The notes under the pieces were generated by a model, which saw nothing but the letters and a program-made list of their open reading frames with translations, was not told where the DNA came from and ran no database searches. Positions 57,336 through 64,000 of a DNA stretch of 64,000 nucleotides are shown here, in pieces (within the stretch, counting starts at the first letter, position 1; each line of letters starts with the position of its first letter). A program made the translations under genes and the position numbers. The stretch is from the NCBI GenBank assembly GCA_028687575.1, contig JAQTZW010000012.1, positions 36,246 to 100,245 on the forward strand. The letters are read 5' to 3'. The stretch is from Gallionella sp. (GTDB lineage: Bacteria; Pseudomonadota; Gammaproteobacteria; Burkholderiales; Gallionellaceae).

Positions 57336-58073
57336 TCAGAATTCATACTCGAGGTTCAACCTGAAAGTGTGATTGGGGGCGGCGGCACTCGCCCCGAACA
57401 GCCATGCCGCGCTGTATTTGACGGCATGATCCTCGTCCAGCGCCAACTCCCCGAACAGTGCCGGGCCGACACGGTGATTTTGCTGCGCTGAGCGTGCCCA
57501 GTTGTTCCATTTACCGAGTTCGCCGAAGCCCTGCATGCCGAACTCCAGCACCTCCCGCCAGTGATATTTGAGCTGCCACTGATAGCTCAGATTGGTGCCG
57601 ACGGCCACATTATCTTCGTCCAGCCCGCCGAACGGATGCTCGAACAGCACATTGCCGTTGAGTTGCCAATTGCCGGAGCGGGTCTGGAACAGCGGGCCGA
57701 AACGCATCTCGCTGACCGCCTTGCCGGCCAGCGGGATCTCGATTTCGGTCAGAAAACCGATGTCCAGCAGATGCTCCCCCCTTGATGCCAGCAGGAATTT
57801 GTTTTCCCATTCCACCATCGTGGCATTCTGAACACCGCGCGACTGCTTCAGCGACACTTCGGTGAACCAGTTCTCCCGCATGCCGTGACCGTAGCTGACG
57901 CTGACCACCTCGGCGCGCTTCCCTGCCAGTGGCGAGGCTGCCCCAGACTTGAGCCCCAGTTCGCTTTCGCCATAACCGATATCGGGGGTGAAAACCTTGT
58001 CGGCCGGACCCGCCAGCGCAGGAGTTGCAAACACCAGCAGCGACACCACCATCATCCGAGATCCTATCTTCAC
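57336..58073 (-). CDS. Putative outer-membrane or periplasmic beta-rich protein, Fur-box associated
   Basis: From GTG 58073 this is 245 residues, with a signal peptide (MMVVSLLVFATPALA) and a body of alternating polar/aromatic strands (VVSVSYGHGMRENWFTEVSLKQ, LSYQWQLKYHWREVLEFGMQGFGEL). It ends in phenylalanine, NHTFRLNLEYEF, as do many outer-membrane barrels. No family was recognised. AAGGG precedes the GTG; the frame continues upstream to 58187 across the Fur box, so that part cannot be coding. Lying divergent from fur with a Fur box between, it may be iron-regulated. Confidence 0.7.
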   Translation of the reverse strand: MKIGSRMMVVSLLVFATPALAGPADKVFTPDIGYGESELGLKSGAASPLAGKRAEVVSVSYGHGMRENWFTEVSLKQSRGVQNATMVEWENKFLLASRGEHLLDIGFLTEIEIPLAGKAVSEMRFGPLFQTRSGNWQLNGNVLFEHPFGGLDEDNVAVGTNLSYQWQLKYHWREVLEFGMQGFGELGKWNNWARSAQQNHRVGPALFGELALDEDHAVKYSAAWLFGASAAAPNHTFRLNLEYEF

Positions 58074-58100
58074 GAGCACACCCTTTCTGGAATAATTGAC

Positions 58101-58135
58101 GCAAATGATAATCATTCTCATTTGCATTTGCAAAT
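58101..58135. promoter_or_regulatory. Fur box and nested palindrome between fur and the divergent envelope gene
   Basis: TGATAATCATTCTCA at 58106-58120 differs from the 7-1-7 Fur consensus (TGATAATNATTATCA) at one base. It lies inside a wider palindrome, GCAAATGA (58101-58108) to TCATTTGC (58118-58125). A second perfect palindrome ATTTGCA-TT-TGCAAAT (58120-58135) overlaps its right half. The position between the two start codons suits control of both genes. Confidence 0.85.
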
Positions 58136-58180
58136 CCCTTGCGGCATGATTGCGCAAACGATCACACTGGAGACACCGCA

Positions 58181-58654
58181 ATGCCATCCGCCGAACAACC
58201 CAATCTGGAATCCCTGAAAAGCGCTGGCCTGAAATCCACCTCGCCCAGACTGAAGATATTGGCCCTGTTCGAATCCGGGCCGGAGCGCCACATGAGCGCC
58301 GAAGAGGTGTACAGACTGCTGCTTGCCAGCGGCGAAGATGTCGGGCTGGCGACGGTATATCGGGTGTTGACCCAATTCCAGCAGGCCGGATTGCTGGAAC
58401 GTCACAATTTCGAAGGCGGAAAATCGGTGTTCGAACTGAATCAGGGCAAGCACCACGACCACATCGTCTGCCTGCAATGCGGCCATGTAGAGGAGTTCTA
58501 CGACGCGATCATAGAGACACGGCAACAGAACATCGCCGCCGAACTGGGTTTCGGGATACGCGACCACTCGCTTTGCCTCTATGCAGACTGCACTAAAATT
58601 CAGTGCCCGCATGCCGGCAACACCCAAAGATCCACGGCAACCCCATCGGCATGA
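58181..58654 (+). CDS. fur: Ferric uptake regulator Fur
   Basis: Fur is an iron-responsive repressor. The 157-residue protein has the winged-helix N-terminus (LKSAGLKSTSPRLKILALFES, VGLATVYRVLTQFQQAGLLERHNF) and the metal-binding core GKHHDHIVCLQCGHVEEF. It also has a C-terminal second cysteine pair (LYADCTKIQCPH). ATG 58181 has a GGAG site; the frame start at 58139 would reach into the regulatory palindromes. A Fur box 60-75 bases upstream suggests autoregulation. The stop overlaps the aat start (ATGA). Confidence 0.95.
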   Translation: MPSAEQPNLESLKSAGLKSTSPRLKILALFESGPERHMSAEEVYRLLLASGEDVGLATVYRVLTQFQQAGLLERHNFEGGKSVFELNQGKHHDHIVCLQCGHVEEFYDAIIETRQQNIAAELGFGIRDHSLCLYADCTKIQCPHAGNTQRSTATPSA

Positions 58655-59367
58655 TCCCCTGGCTTACCGACAACACGCCTTTTCCGCCCCTCGATCAGGC
58701 GCTGGCCGAACCCAACGGTTTGTTGGCCGTAAGCCGCAGCCTGTCCTCCACACGACTGACGGAAGCGTACCGCAACGGCATCTTTCCCTGGTTCAATCCC
58801 GGCGAACCGGTGCTGTGGTGGAGTCCCGCGCCACGCATGGTGCTGTTCCCCGATGAATTCAGAATCACGCACTCTTTCGACAAAGTACTGCGCAACGCCG
58901 ATTATCAGGTGCGCACCGACACTGCCTTCGAGCTGGTGATGCGCGCCTGCGCCGCGCCGCGCGACGGACAGCGCGGTAGCTGGATAGACGAACGGATGAT
59001 CGCCGCCTACTGCGCGCTGCATGAGGCGGGGCTTGCCCATTCGGTAGAAACCTGGCGGGATGGCGAACTGATCGGCGGGCTGTACGGCGTATCGCTGGGC
59101 CGGATGTTTTACGGCGAATCCATGTTCAGCCGGGCGGCCAACGGCTCGAAAATCGCGCTGGCGCACCTGGTTCGCCAACTGCTGCGCTGGCAACAGCGGG
59201 ACGCGCTGCCGGGCCGGCTGATGGTGGATTGCCAGATGCACACGCCGCACCTGGCCTCGCTGGGCGCGCGCGAAATTCCTCGCGAAGAATTCGTCATCCG
59301 ACTAAAAGAGTTGGTAAACTTGCCGCCCGTCACGCACTGGCAGTTCGATCCCGACCTTTACCGATGA
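58651..59367 (+). CDS. aat: Leucyl/phenylalanyl-tRNA--protein transferase
   Basis: Aat adds Leu or Phe to proteins beginning with Lys or Arg, marking them for ClpS/ClpAP. The 238-residue protein has [70 protein letters not shown] and [21 protein letters not shown]. It starts at ATG 58651, overlapping the fur stop, and overlaps the bpt start by ATGA. Confidence 0.96.
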   Translation: MIPWLTDNTPFPPLDQALAEPNGLLAVSRSLSSTRLTEAYRNGIFPWFNPGEPVLWWSPAPRMVLFPDEFRITHSFDKVLRNADYQVRTDTAFELVMRACAAPRDGQRGSWIDERMIAAYCALHEAGLAHSVETWRDGELIGGLYGVSLGRMFYGESMFSRAANGSKIALAHLVRQLLRWQQRDALPGRLMVDCQMHTPHLASLGAREIPREEFVIRLKELVNLPPVTHWQFDPDLYR

Positions 59368-60128
59368 GCAGTCTCAACGACATTCCCGTTTCGGCGCTGC
59401 ATTTCTACCTGACCGCGCCCTATCCGTGCAGCTACCTGCCGGATCTGCAAGCGCGCTCGCAGGTCGCCACACCGGCCTTCCTGATCAATGCCTCACTCTA
59501 TTCCGAACTGGTGCAGCGCGGCTTCCGGCGCAGCGGCACGTTCACCTATCGGCCCTATTGCGACAACTGCCGCGCCTGCACGCAATTGCGCGTGCCGGTC
59601 AAATCGTTCAAGGCCGACCGCTCCCAGCGCAGGGCATGGAAACAGCACGCAGGACTCGAAGCCACCTTGCATCCGCTGCAGGACAAACCGGAATATTTCG
59701 AGCTGTACCAGCGTTACCAGCAGTCACGCCATCCGCAGGGCGGCATGGACAACGGCGATTACGAAGCCTATCAGACCTTTTTGTTGCAAAGCCATGTGGA
59801 CACGCTGCTGGTAGAATTCCGCGAACCGTTCGACCAGACACGCAACGAACCGGGCATGCTGCGCATGGTCAGCGTGATAGACCTGCTCAGTGACGGACTC
59901 TCTTCGGTCTACACTTTTTTTGAGCCCGATCTGCCGCACGCCCGCTTCGGGGTCTACAACGTGCTGTGGCAAATCGAACTGTGCCGCAAGCTGGAACTCG
60001 ATTTCGTCTATTTGGGATACTGGATCGAAGGCAGCCGGAAAATGGCCTACAAGTCGCAGTACCAGCCGGCGCAAGGCTTGCAGGACGGCATCTGGCAACC
60101 CGTACCCAGACAACCGAAAAAAGCATAA
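59364..60128 (+). CDS. bpt: Aspartate/glutamate leucyltransferase
   Basis: Bpt transfers Leu to proteins with N-terminal Asp or Glu, complementing Aat. The 254-residue protein has the ATE-family N-terminal cysteine cluster ([18 protein letters not shown]) and the C-terminal domain core [55 protein letters not shown]. The Aat-Bpt pair together channels basic and acidic N-termini into one degradation route. The start overlaps aat (ATGA). Confidence 0.95.
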   Translation: MSSLNDIPVSALHFYLTAPYPCSYLPDLQARSQVATPAFLINASLYSELVQRGFRRSGTFTYRPYCDNCRACTQLRVPVKSFKADRSQRRAWKQHAGLEATLHPLQDKPEYFELYQRYQQSRHPQGGMDNGDYEAYQTFLLQSHVDTLLVEFREPFDQTRNEPGMLRMVSVIDLLSDGLSSVYTFFEPDLPHARFGVYNVLWQIELCRKLELDFVYLGYWIEGSRKMAYKSQYQPAQGLQDGIWQPVPRQPKKA

Positions 60129-60155
60129 TAATCTGATTATTAAAGGAATGATTAC

Positions 60156-61052
60156 ATGAAAACTCGTTTGGCCATTTTCACCGTCGCCCTGCTGATCCTG
60201 CCGCTGGCCGGACTGTTGCTCTCGGGCGCAGCATGGGACGACCTGTTCCTTCTCCCCGCCGCCGCAACCGGCGAAACTCTGACACCCACACTGCGCACCA
60301 GCCTGATGTTGCTGTTTTACGTCGTCCTGATCAACCACACCATCAAACGCCTCACCGGCAACAGCCCGTTCGACACCCAGCGCAATTACTTCATCGGTGT
60401 CAGTCTGGCCAGTGCCGTGCTGGGCTGGCTGCTCTGTTACATGAACCTGTTTGTCTCAAGCTGGACGGTGGCACAGGACAACTCCGTACCGGTGCAGATA
60501 TTGCTCTACACCCCTATCTTCGCGCTGCTGGCACCAGCGGTGCTGATCACCCGCGCGCTGCTGGCGGTGTTCCCCGGCGTGCTGAAGCTGCTCGCCTTCC
60601 GCGCATCTGTCACACCCGCCTCAGGCGAAACGCTGGCCTTTGGCCTGTTGCCGGTCGCCGTGCTGGGCTTGCTGGGCGGCCCGGTCTGGCCTGAACACTT
60701 GACCGGGCTGTACTGGTTATCGCCGCTGCTTTTGCTGATCGCCATGCAGGCGCTGTGGCACGAAAGCACCATCTTCGCCGGTCTCAAGACCGGCGACTGG
60801 GGGCGCGTGGTGTTGACCGCGCTGGCAGGCATCCTGGCTTGCAACCTGGCGGTCGCCAGCTACCAAATGAACGCCCCCTTGCAGATCAACCTCGCCAGCC
60901 CGCTGCTGACGCAGTGCGGCTTTGCGCTGTTCGGCCTGCTGTGCCTGCAACTGGGCGACGTGATCGCCGAAAACTGGCGCGGCAAGTCGCGCAGCCAGCA
61001 CTACGCGCAAAAGAAAAAATTCCCTATTCCCGTCGTCGTCAAGAAAAGTTAA
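60156..61052 (+). CDS. Polytopic membrane protein of unknown function
   Basis: This 298-residue protein has about seven hydrophobic segments (for example [71 protein letters not shown]). The C-terminus is lysine-rich and cytoplasmic-looking ([22 protein letters not shown]). No family was recognised. It lies 27 bases after bpt and 2 bases before pyrD, so it is probably in the same transcript; the position before pyrD gives no clear clue. Confidence 0.75.
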   Translation: MKTRLAIFTVALLILPLAGLLLSGAAWDDLFLLPAAATGETLTPTLRTSLMLLFYVVLINHTIKRLTGNSPFDTQRNYFIGVSLASAVLGWLLCYMNLFVSSWTVAQDNSVPVQILLYTPIFALLAPAVLITRALLAVFPGVLKLLAFRASVTPASGETLAFGLLPVAVLGLLGGPVWPEHLTGLYWLSPLLLLIAMQALWHESTIFAGLKTGDWGRVVLTALAGILACNLAVASYQMNAPLQINLASPLLTQCGFALFGLLCLQLGDVIAENWRGKSRSQHYAQKKKFPIPVVVKKS

Positions 61053-61054
61053 CC

Positions 61055-62110
61055 ATGTACCCACTGTTGCGCCCCGCCCTGTTCCGGCTCGACCCGGAAA
61101 CCGCCCACCACCTCACGCTGGACAGCCTGAACGCCGCCTATAGATTCGGCCTGTCCGGCCTGGTCGCGCCAGCCATCCCGGCCGACCCGCGCAGCGTGAT
61201 GGGACTGACCTTCCCCAACCCGGTAGGCCTCGCTGCCGGACTGGACAAGAACGGCGACTGCATAGACGGGCTGGCGGCGCTGGGCTTCGGCTTCATCGAG
61301 ATCGGCACCATCACCCCGCTGCCGCAACCCGGCAACCCGCAGCCGCGCCTGTTTCGCCTGCCGCAGGCCAACGCCATCATCAACCGCATGGGCTTCAACA
61401 ACGACGGCGTGGACAAACTGGTGGAGAACGTCCGGCGCGCCGACTTCAAGGGCGTGCTGGGCATCAACATCGGCAAGAACGCCGCCACACCGATAGAACG
61501 GGCCGCCGACGACTACCTGATCTGTTTGCGCAAAACGTATGCCCATGCCAGCTATATCACGGTCAACATCTCCTCGCCCAACACCAAGAACCTGCGCCAA
61601 TTGCAGGACGAAGCAGCCCTCAACGACCTGCTTGCGCTGCTCAAGAGCGAACAGCAAAAGCTGGCCGACCAACACGGCAAATACGTGCCCATCGCGCTGA
61701 AGATCGCACCCGACATGGAAGGCGAACAGATCGCCCAGATCGCCCGCCTGTTGACGCAACACGGCATGGACGGTGTGATCGCCACCAACACCACCGTTTC
61801 GCGCGAGGGCGTGGAAAACCTGCCGCATGGCGACGAGACCGGCGGACTTTCCGGCGCACCGGTGCGCGACAAATCCACCGCCGTATTGCGCCAACTGGTC
61901 ACCGAACTGCATGCTTGCGCCGCGCAGGGCATGGGGAAACCCGTACCGGTGATCGGCGTGGGCGGCATCCTGAACGGCGCAGACGCCGCCGAAAAAATGG
62001 CCGCCGGTGCCTCCCTGGTGCAAATCTACAGCGGCCTGATCTATCGCGGACCTAAGCTAGTCAGCGAATGCTGCACCGCGATACGCGATGGAGGCTTGGG
62101 CCCAAATTAA
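61055..62110 (+). CDS. pyrD: Dihydroorotate dehydrogenase (quinone), class 2
   Basis: PyrD oxidises dihydroorotate to orotate at the membrane, passing electrons to quinone. The 351-residue class 2 enzyme has the amphipathic N-terminus ([21 protein letters not shown]) and [44 protein letters not shown]. The catalytic serine region is [18 protein letters not shown], followed by [35 protein letters not shown] 61055 is used; the frame extends upstream inside the preceding gene and is not coding there. Confidence 0.97.
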   Translation: MYPLLRPALFRLDPETAHHLTLDSLNAAYRFGLSGLVAPAIPADPRSVMGLTFPNPVGLAAGLDKNGDCIDGLAALGFGFIEIGTITPLPQPGNPQPRLFRLPQANAIINRMGFNNDGVDKLVENVRRADFKGVLGINIGKNAATPIERAADDYLICLRKTYAHASYITVNISSPNTKNLRQLQDEAALNDLLALLKSEQQKLADQHGKYVPIALKIAPDMEGEQIAQIARLLTQHGMDGVIATNTTVSREGVENLPHGDETGGLSGAPVRDKSTAVLRQLVTELHACAAQGMGKPVPVIGVGGILNGADAAEKMAAGASLVQIYSGLIYRGPKLVSECCTAIRDGGLGPN

Positions 62111-62185
62111 ATCGAGCGACCCACACGGCATTTCATCCGGCGCAATGCGCTGCGCTCATTGACGCCCTACCAGTGCTATGTTTGG

Positions 62186-62587
62186 CTATTTTGGTTTGAA
62201 TGGGTTGCATAGTGTCAGGGAGTTTTCGATCACTTGCCCATGTTGCATGTCTTCGGTGTACAGCGTGGTGCAGCCCGATGCCAAAGCGGCCGCCAAAATC
62301 AAACAGTCGTAATGGCTGAATCCGTATTTACCCGCAAGACTCCAAGCAATCCTGATTTCGGGCAATCCCACACCAACCATCTGCACCAAGTCGATGACAT
62401 TTTCCATTTCTGCTGCTGTCTCATGAACAGAGAGCTTGTATTTGCGACGCAGAACGTGGCTGCATTCATTGATCACTTGTGTAGAAACTGTAGGCAGCGC
62501 GGCAAGTAATTCGGATGCTCGAATGCGCTTGGCCTCATCGTCCCCCAGCGCGTAAAGCACGATATTGCTATCCAAAAAAACTGGCAC
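62186..62587 (-). CDS. PIN-domain VapC-like toxin
   Basis: This 133-residue PIN-fold ribonuclease has the acidic residues in order: FLDSNIVLYAL, NECSHVL, FSHYDCLILAAAL and LYTEDMQHGQ. VapC toxins cut RNA. GTG 62587 is chosen, one base after the antitoxin stop and behind a GAGG site; the frame start at 62644 would overlap the antitoxin. It converges on pyrD. The catalytic set looks complete. Confidence 0.9.
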   Translation of the reverse strand: MPVFLDSNIVLYALGDDEAKRIRASELLAALPTVSTQVINECSHVLRRKYKLSVHETAAEMENVIDLVQMVGVGLPEIRIAWSLAGKYGFSHYDCLILAAALASGCTTLYTEDMQHGQVIENSLTLCNPFKPK

Positions 62588-62588
62588 G

Positions 62589-62828
62589 TTAGCCTCTTGC
62601 GTTGTCGTATAACTCATCCCGATTCGGGATGGGCTTGCCAGCAAAATGCAGTCTGACGTTAGCGAGTTTCGCTAATGCACGTTCACGCTTTCCGTTGCTT
62701 GATTGCGTCGATGCTTCGTTGGCAACACCATACCGCTGCTCCAGAAACTGAATAAAATCGAGTGCCTCGTGCGCGGCGGATTCGGGCAGGTTCAGGCTGT
62801 GCTGATAAATGGCTTCGGCTAATGTCAT
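62589..62828 (-). CDS. DUF2281-like VapB-type antitoxin
   Basis: This 79-residue protein has an N-terminus MTLAEAIYQHSLNLPESAAHEALDFIQFLEQRYG, matching the DUF2281 pattern of small antitoxins, and a C-terminal segment ending LHFAGKPIPNRDELYDNARG that would wrap the toxin. ATG 62828 is selected for its family-like start and upstream GAGAG; the frame extends to 62891 without support. The toxin gene follows with a one-base gap. Confidence 0.8.
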   Translation of the reverse strand: MTLAEAIYQHSLNLPESAAHEALDFIQFLEQRYGVANEASTQSSNGKRERALAKLANVRLHFAGKPIPNRDELYDNARG

Positions 62829-63217
62829 CACGAACTCTCTTTCTAGCAGTGCAAGGGGCGGCAGAGTAAATCTTTTCGGGAAATTTTTCACCTGATTGTT
62901 TATCCAGACGATAGCGCAGTGCGCCGTTCCTGTTTTATTCCGTGGGTATCGCTTTGCTCAACTCGCGGTCCGCTTGCTGGCGGCGGAGGACGGGCCGGTG
63001 CCCACGGCGTTTTGCCCGGACGCACGACGAATTTGCACGGAATAGAAGAAGGCACACCTCCACAGTTTTGGATGTTCACCGGAGGCGCATTCTTGCCCAC
63101 GCATAGGCGCAAGGGCAAGCGGTTTCTGCGCCGGGCAGGGTCGGGGCGGGTGTCCATGCTAGGGAACTAGACCTGACCACGGCTTCCTGACCCTAGCCCC
63201 TGAACGAAGCCACCTCT
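62829..63217. other. Low-information accessory intergenic region
   Basis: About 390 bases lie between the VapBC-like pair and the hypothetical gene. A minus-strand frame (63157-62900) encodes proline/arginine-rich text without a recognisable family, and a + strand frame (62919-63170) is equally unconvincing. The codon composition and lack of a ribosome-binding site argue against a gene. The wording NKTGTAHCAIVWIN in the region looks like dispersed non-coding repeat DNA I associate with betaproteobacteria, but this is memory only. Confidence 0.35.
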
Positions 63218-63652
63218 CTAACCGGAGCTACAGATATTCTTCCACCGCGCAGTCAGCGCTCCTTCAGTGCCATCAGAACCAAATAGTTTCTTGCATTCGC
63301 CGGGTTTTTTCCCTGATGGATCGGTAATAAACCAACCACTGGGTTTTGGTGAGTCAACAACAACAATTACTGCACCATTATGAAGAAAACTCCTTCCGTG
63401 GTAAGTATCCCCTCCACCGACGTCCATCGAGAACTCATGCGTGTAAACCTTTGATAGGTCAGCCGATGCCGATTTTTGGGAGTTATTTCTAGTACCGGCG
63501 TAATAAGTGGCTGCATAATCTACCTCATTATGCAAAACCACGTAAATGGCCTGACTTGAGCGCTGCAAGTCGAATGTATATCGGTATGCAACACTCCCGA
63601 GAGTCATAAATACTAACGCCAGCGCAGCCATCTTTCGTTTACTCAGCTGCAT
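63218..63652 (-). CDS. Small membrane-anchored hypothetical protein
   Basis: This 144-residue protein has one N-terminal hydrophobic segment (MAALALVFMTLGSVAYRY) that is either a signal anchor or a signal peptide, then a soluble domain ending KKLFGSDGTEGALTARWKNICSSG. No family is recognised. It starts one base after the stop of the HExxH fragment gene (TAAGATG), so the two were co-translated. Position directly after a putative effector fragment makes an immunity or accessory role conceivable but unproven. Confidence 0.55.
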   Translation of the reverse strand: MQLSKRKMAALALVFMTLGSVAYRYTFDLQRSSQAIYVVLHNEVDYAATYYAGTRNNSQKSASADLSKVYTHEFSMDVGGGDTYHGRSFLHNGAVIVVVDSPKPSGWFITDPSGKKPGECKKLFGSDGTEGALTARWKNICSSG

Positions 63653-63653
63653 C

Positions 63654-63874
63654 TTAACGCCCGCCCATTACTGCTTGAGCATCGTTTGTCCCTTGACGGG
63701 CGATATCTGAATGGTGAGTTCCATCATCGAATTCACTTCCAATGACTGGCCCGACCCTTAAGTACCAAGGATCATTGGCGTGTAGCGCCTCGTGGGCTAC
63801 GGTGTCAGCCAAATCGGCATCTGTAAGCCCGGGGTATTTCCCTGAGCACCACTCACTGCTGATAAATATTTTCC
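63654..63874 (-). pseudogene. C-terminal fragment of an HExxH metallopeptidase-like protein, 5' end cut off by an IS
   Basis: About 74 residues survive, including LADTVAHEALHANDPW, an HExxH zinc-protease motif, followed by GSEFDDGTHHSDIARQGTNDAQAVMGGR. The frame has an apparent ATG at 63887, but that codon lies inside the left end of the IS66-like element, whose GTAAGCG terminus abuts the gene at 63875. The original N-terminal part is therefore missing here and may lie beyond the element. The size and isolated HExxH resemble polymorphic-toxin C-terminal domains such as those on Rhs proteins, but this cannot be confirmed. Confidence 0.55.
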
Positions 63875-64000
63875 GTAAGCGCGTCATAAACCACAGACTT
63901 GTTGGCTGATTTCAAATTTTGCATGATTCATGCCTTCAATACGGAGGTTGTGAATGATGAAAATGGGAACGGAATTTTGGGCTGCACATGTGGCAGCGAG
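63875..64000 (+). mobile_element. Left end of an IS66-family-like insertion sequence (continues beyond window)
   Basis: The sequence from 63875 starts GTAAGCG, the usual terminus of IS66-family inverted repeats, about 80 bases before an accessory-gene-like start codon. The expected 8-bp target on the left would be 63867-63874 (TATTTTCC). The right end is outside the window. The call rests on the terminus together with the start of the following reading frame. Confidence 0.55.
63954..64000 (+). CDS. IS66-type accessory or transposase protein, N-terminal start only
   Basis: ATG 63954 (or 63957) follows a good GGAGG at 63943-63947. Sixteen codons are visible, reading MMKMGTEFWAAHVAA, which resembles the opening of the small TnpA-like protein of IS66 elements as I recall it. 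The frame is open to the window edge. Too short for a firm assignment; the neighbouring GTAAGCG terminus supports it. Confidence 0.45.
   Translation, partial: MMKMGTEFWAAHVAA

Noticed and set aside
62895..63180. Possible small genes on both strands
   Set aside because: No ribosome-binding site, no family, and proline/arginine-rich composition typical of GC-rich non-coding DNA.

Overview
The window is about 64 kb of bacterial chromosome with GC-rich, densely packed genes. Gene content and protein style point to a betaproteobacterium, most plausibly the Nitrosomonadales/Gallionellaceae group. The cues are a nusB-ribH-ribB-ribE-ribD-nrdR-glyA cluster, fur-aat-bpt linkage, a VC_2705-type symporter with a DUF485 partner, and an MSHA-like pilus locus. 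The assignment is by resemblance; no search was run. No rRNA, tRNA or CRISPR array was recognised.

Layout. (1) 1-13.5 kb is housekeeping: the end of mnmA, purB, radC, coaBC, dut, a short CbiX/SirB chelatase, rppH and proS. It is interrupted between mnmA and purB by a small accessory pocket with an orphan Mrr-like nuclease, an IS110 transposase remnant and a MITE-like palindrome. (2) 14.7-30.7 kb is one long + strand MSHA-like type IV pilus locus: MshM-type ATPase, secretin, TPR protein, assembly ATPase, platform protein, a GspL-like PilM/PilN-type fusion, PilO-like and MshK/PilP-like proteins, two prepilin-like proteins, a RegA-type response regulator and a histidine kinase. It ends in two paralogous major-pilin-like genes. 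These two share a conserved upstream element with identical spacing and are separated by a MazEF-type toxin-antitoxin pair on the opposite strand. (3) 30.7-43.6 kb is mostly - strand housekeeping: cysS (carrying an in-frame palindromic-repeat insertion), glnS, thiL-pgpA-nuclease, a symporter pair, and a DnaQ-like exonuclease coupled to a cNMP/CBS/DUF294 protein; ppi and lpxH lie on the + strand. (4) 43.7-49.3 kb is the riboflavin cluster with nusB, nrdR and glyA; its RibB is fused to a RibA-like domain lacking the zinc cysteines. (5) 49.4-56.5 kb holds a LysM-FecR envelope protein with a coiled-coil cNMP protein, pmbA, darP/yjgA, and a PAS protein overlapping a CZB-type chemoreceptor. (6) 56.7-62.1 kb holds an esterase, an outer-membrane-like protein divergent from fur across a near-consensus Fur box, the two N-degron aminoacyltransferases aat and bpt, a membrane protein and pyrD. 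(7) 62.2-64 kb is accessory: a VapBC pair, a low-information stretch, and a truncated HExxH protein gene whose 5' end appears to have been cut off by an IS66-like element entering from the right edge.

The most interesting unit is the pilus locus. Its biogenesis genes are translationally coupled by a run of ATGA-type overlaps that continues straight into the response regulator. The matched elements in front of the two pilins suggest, but do not prove, that the embedded two-component system controls pilin expression.
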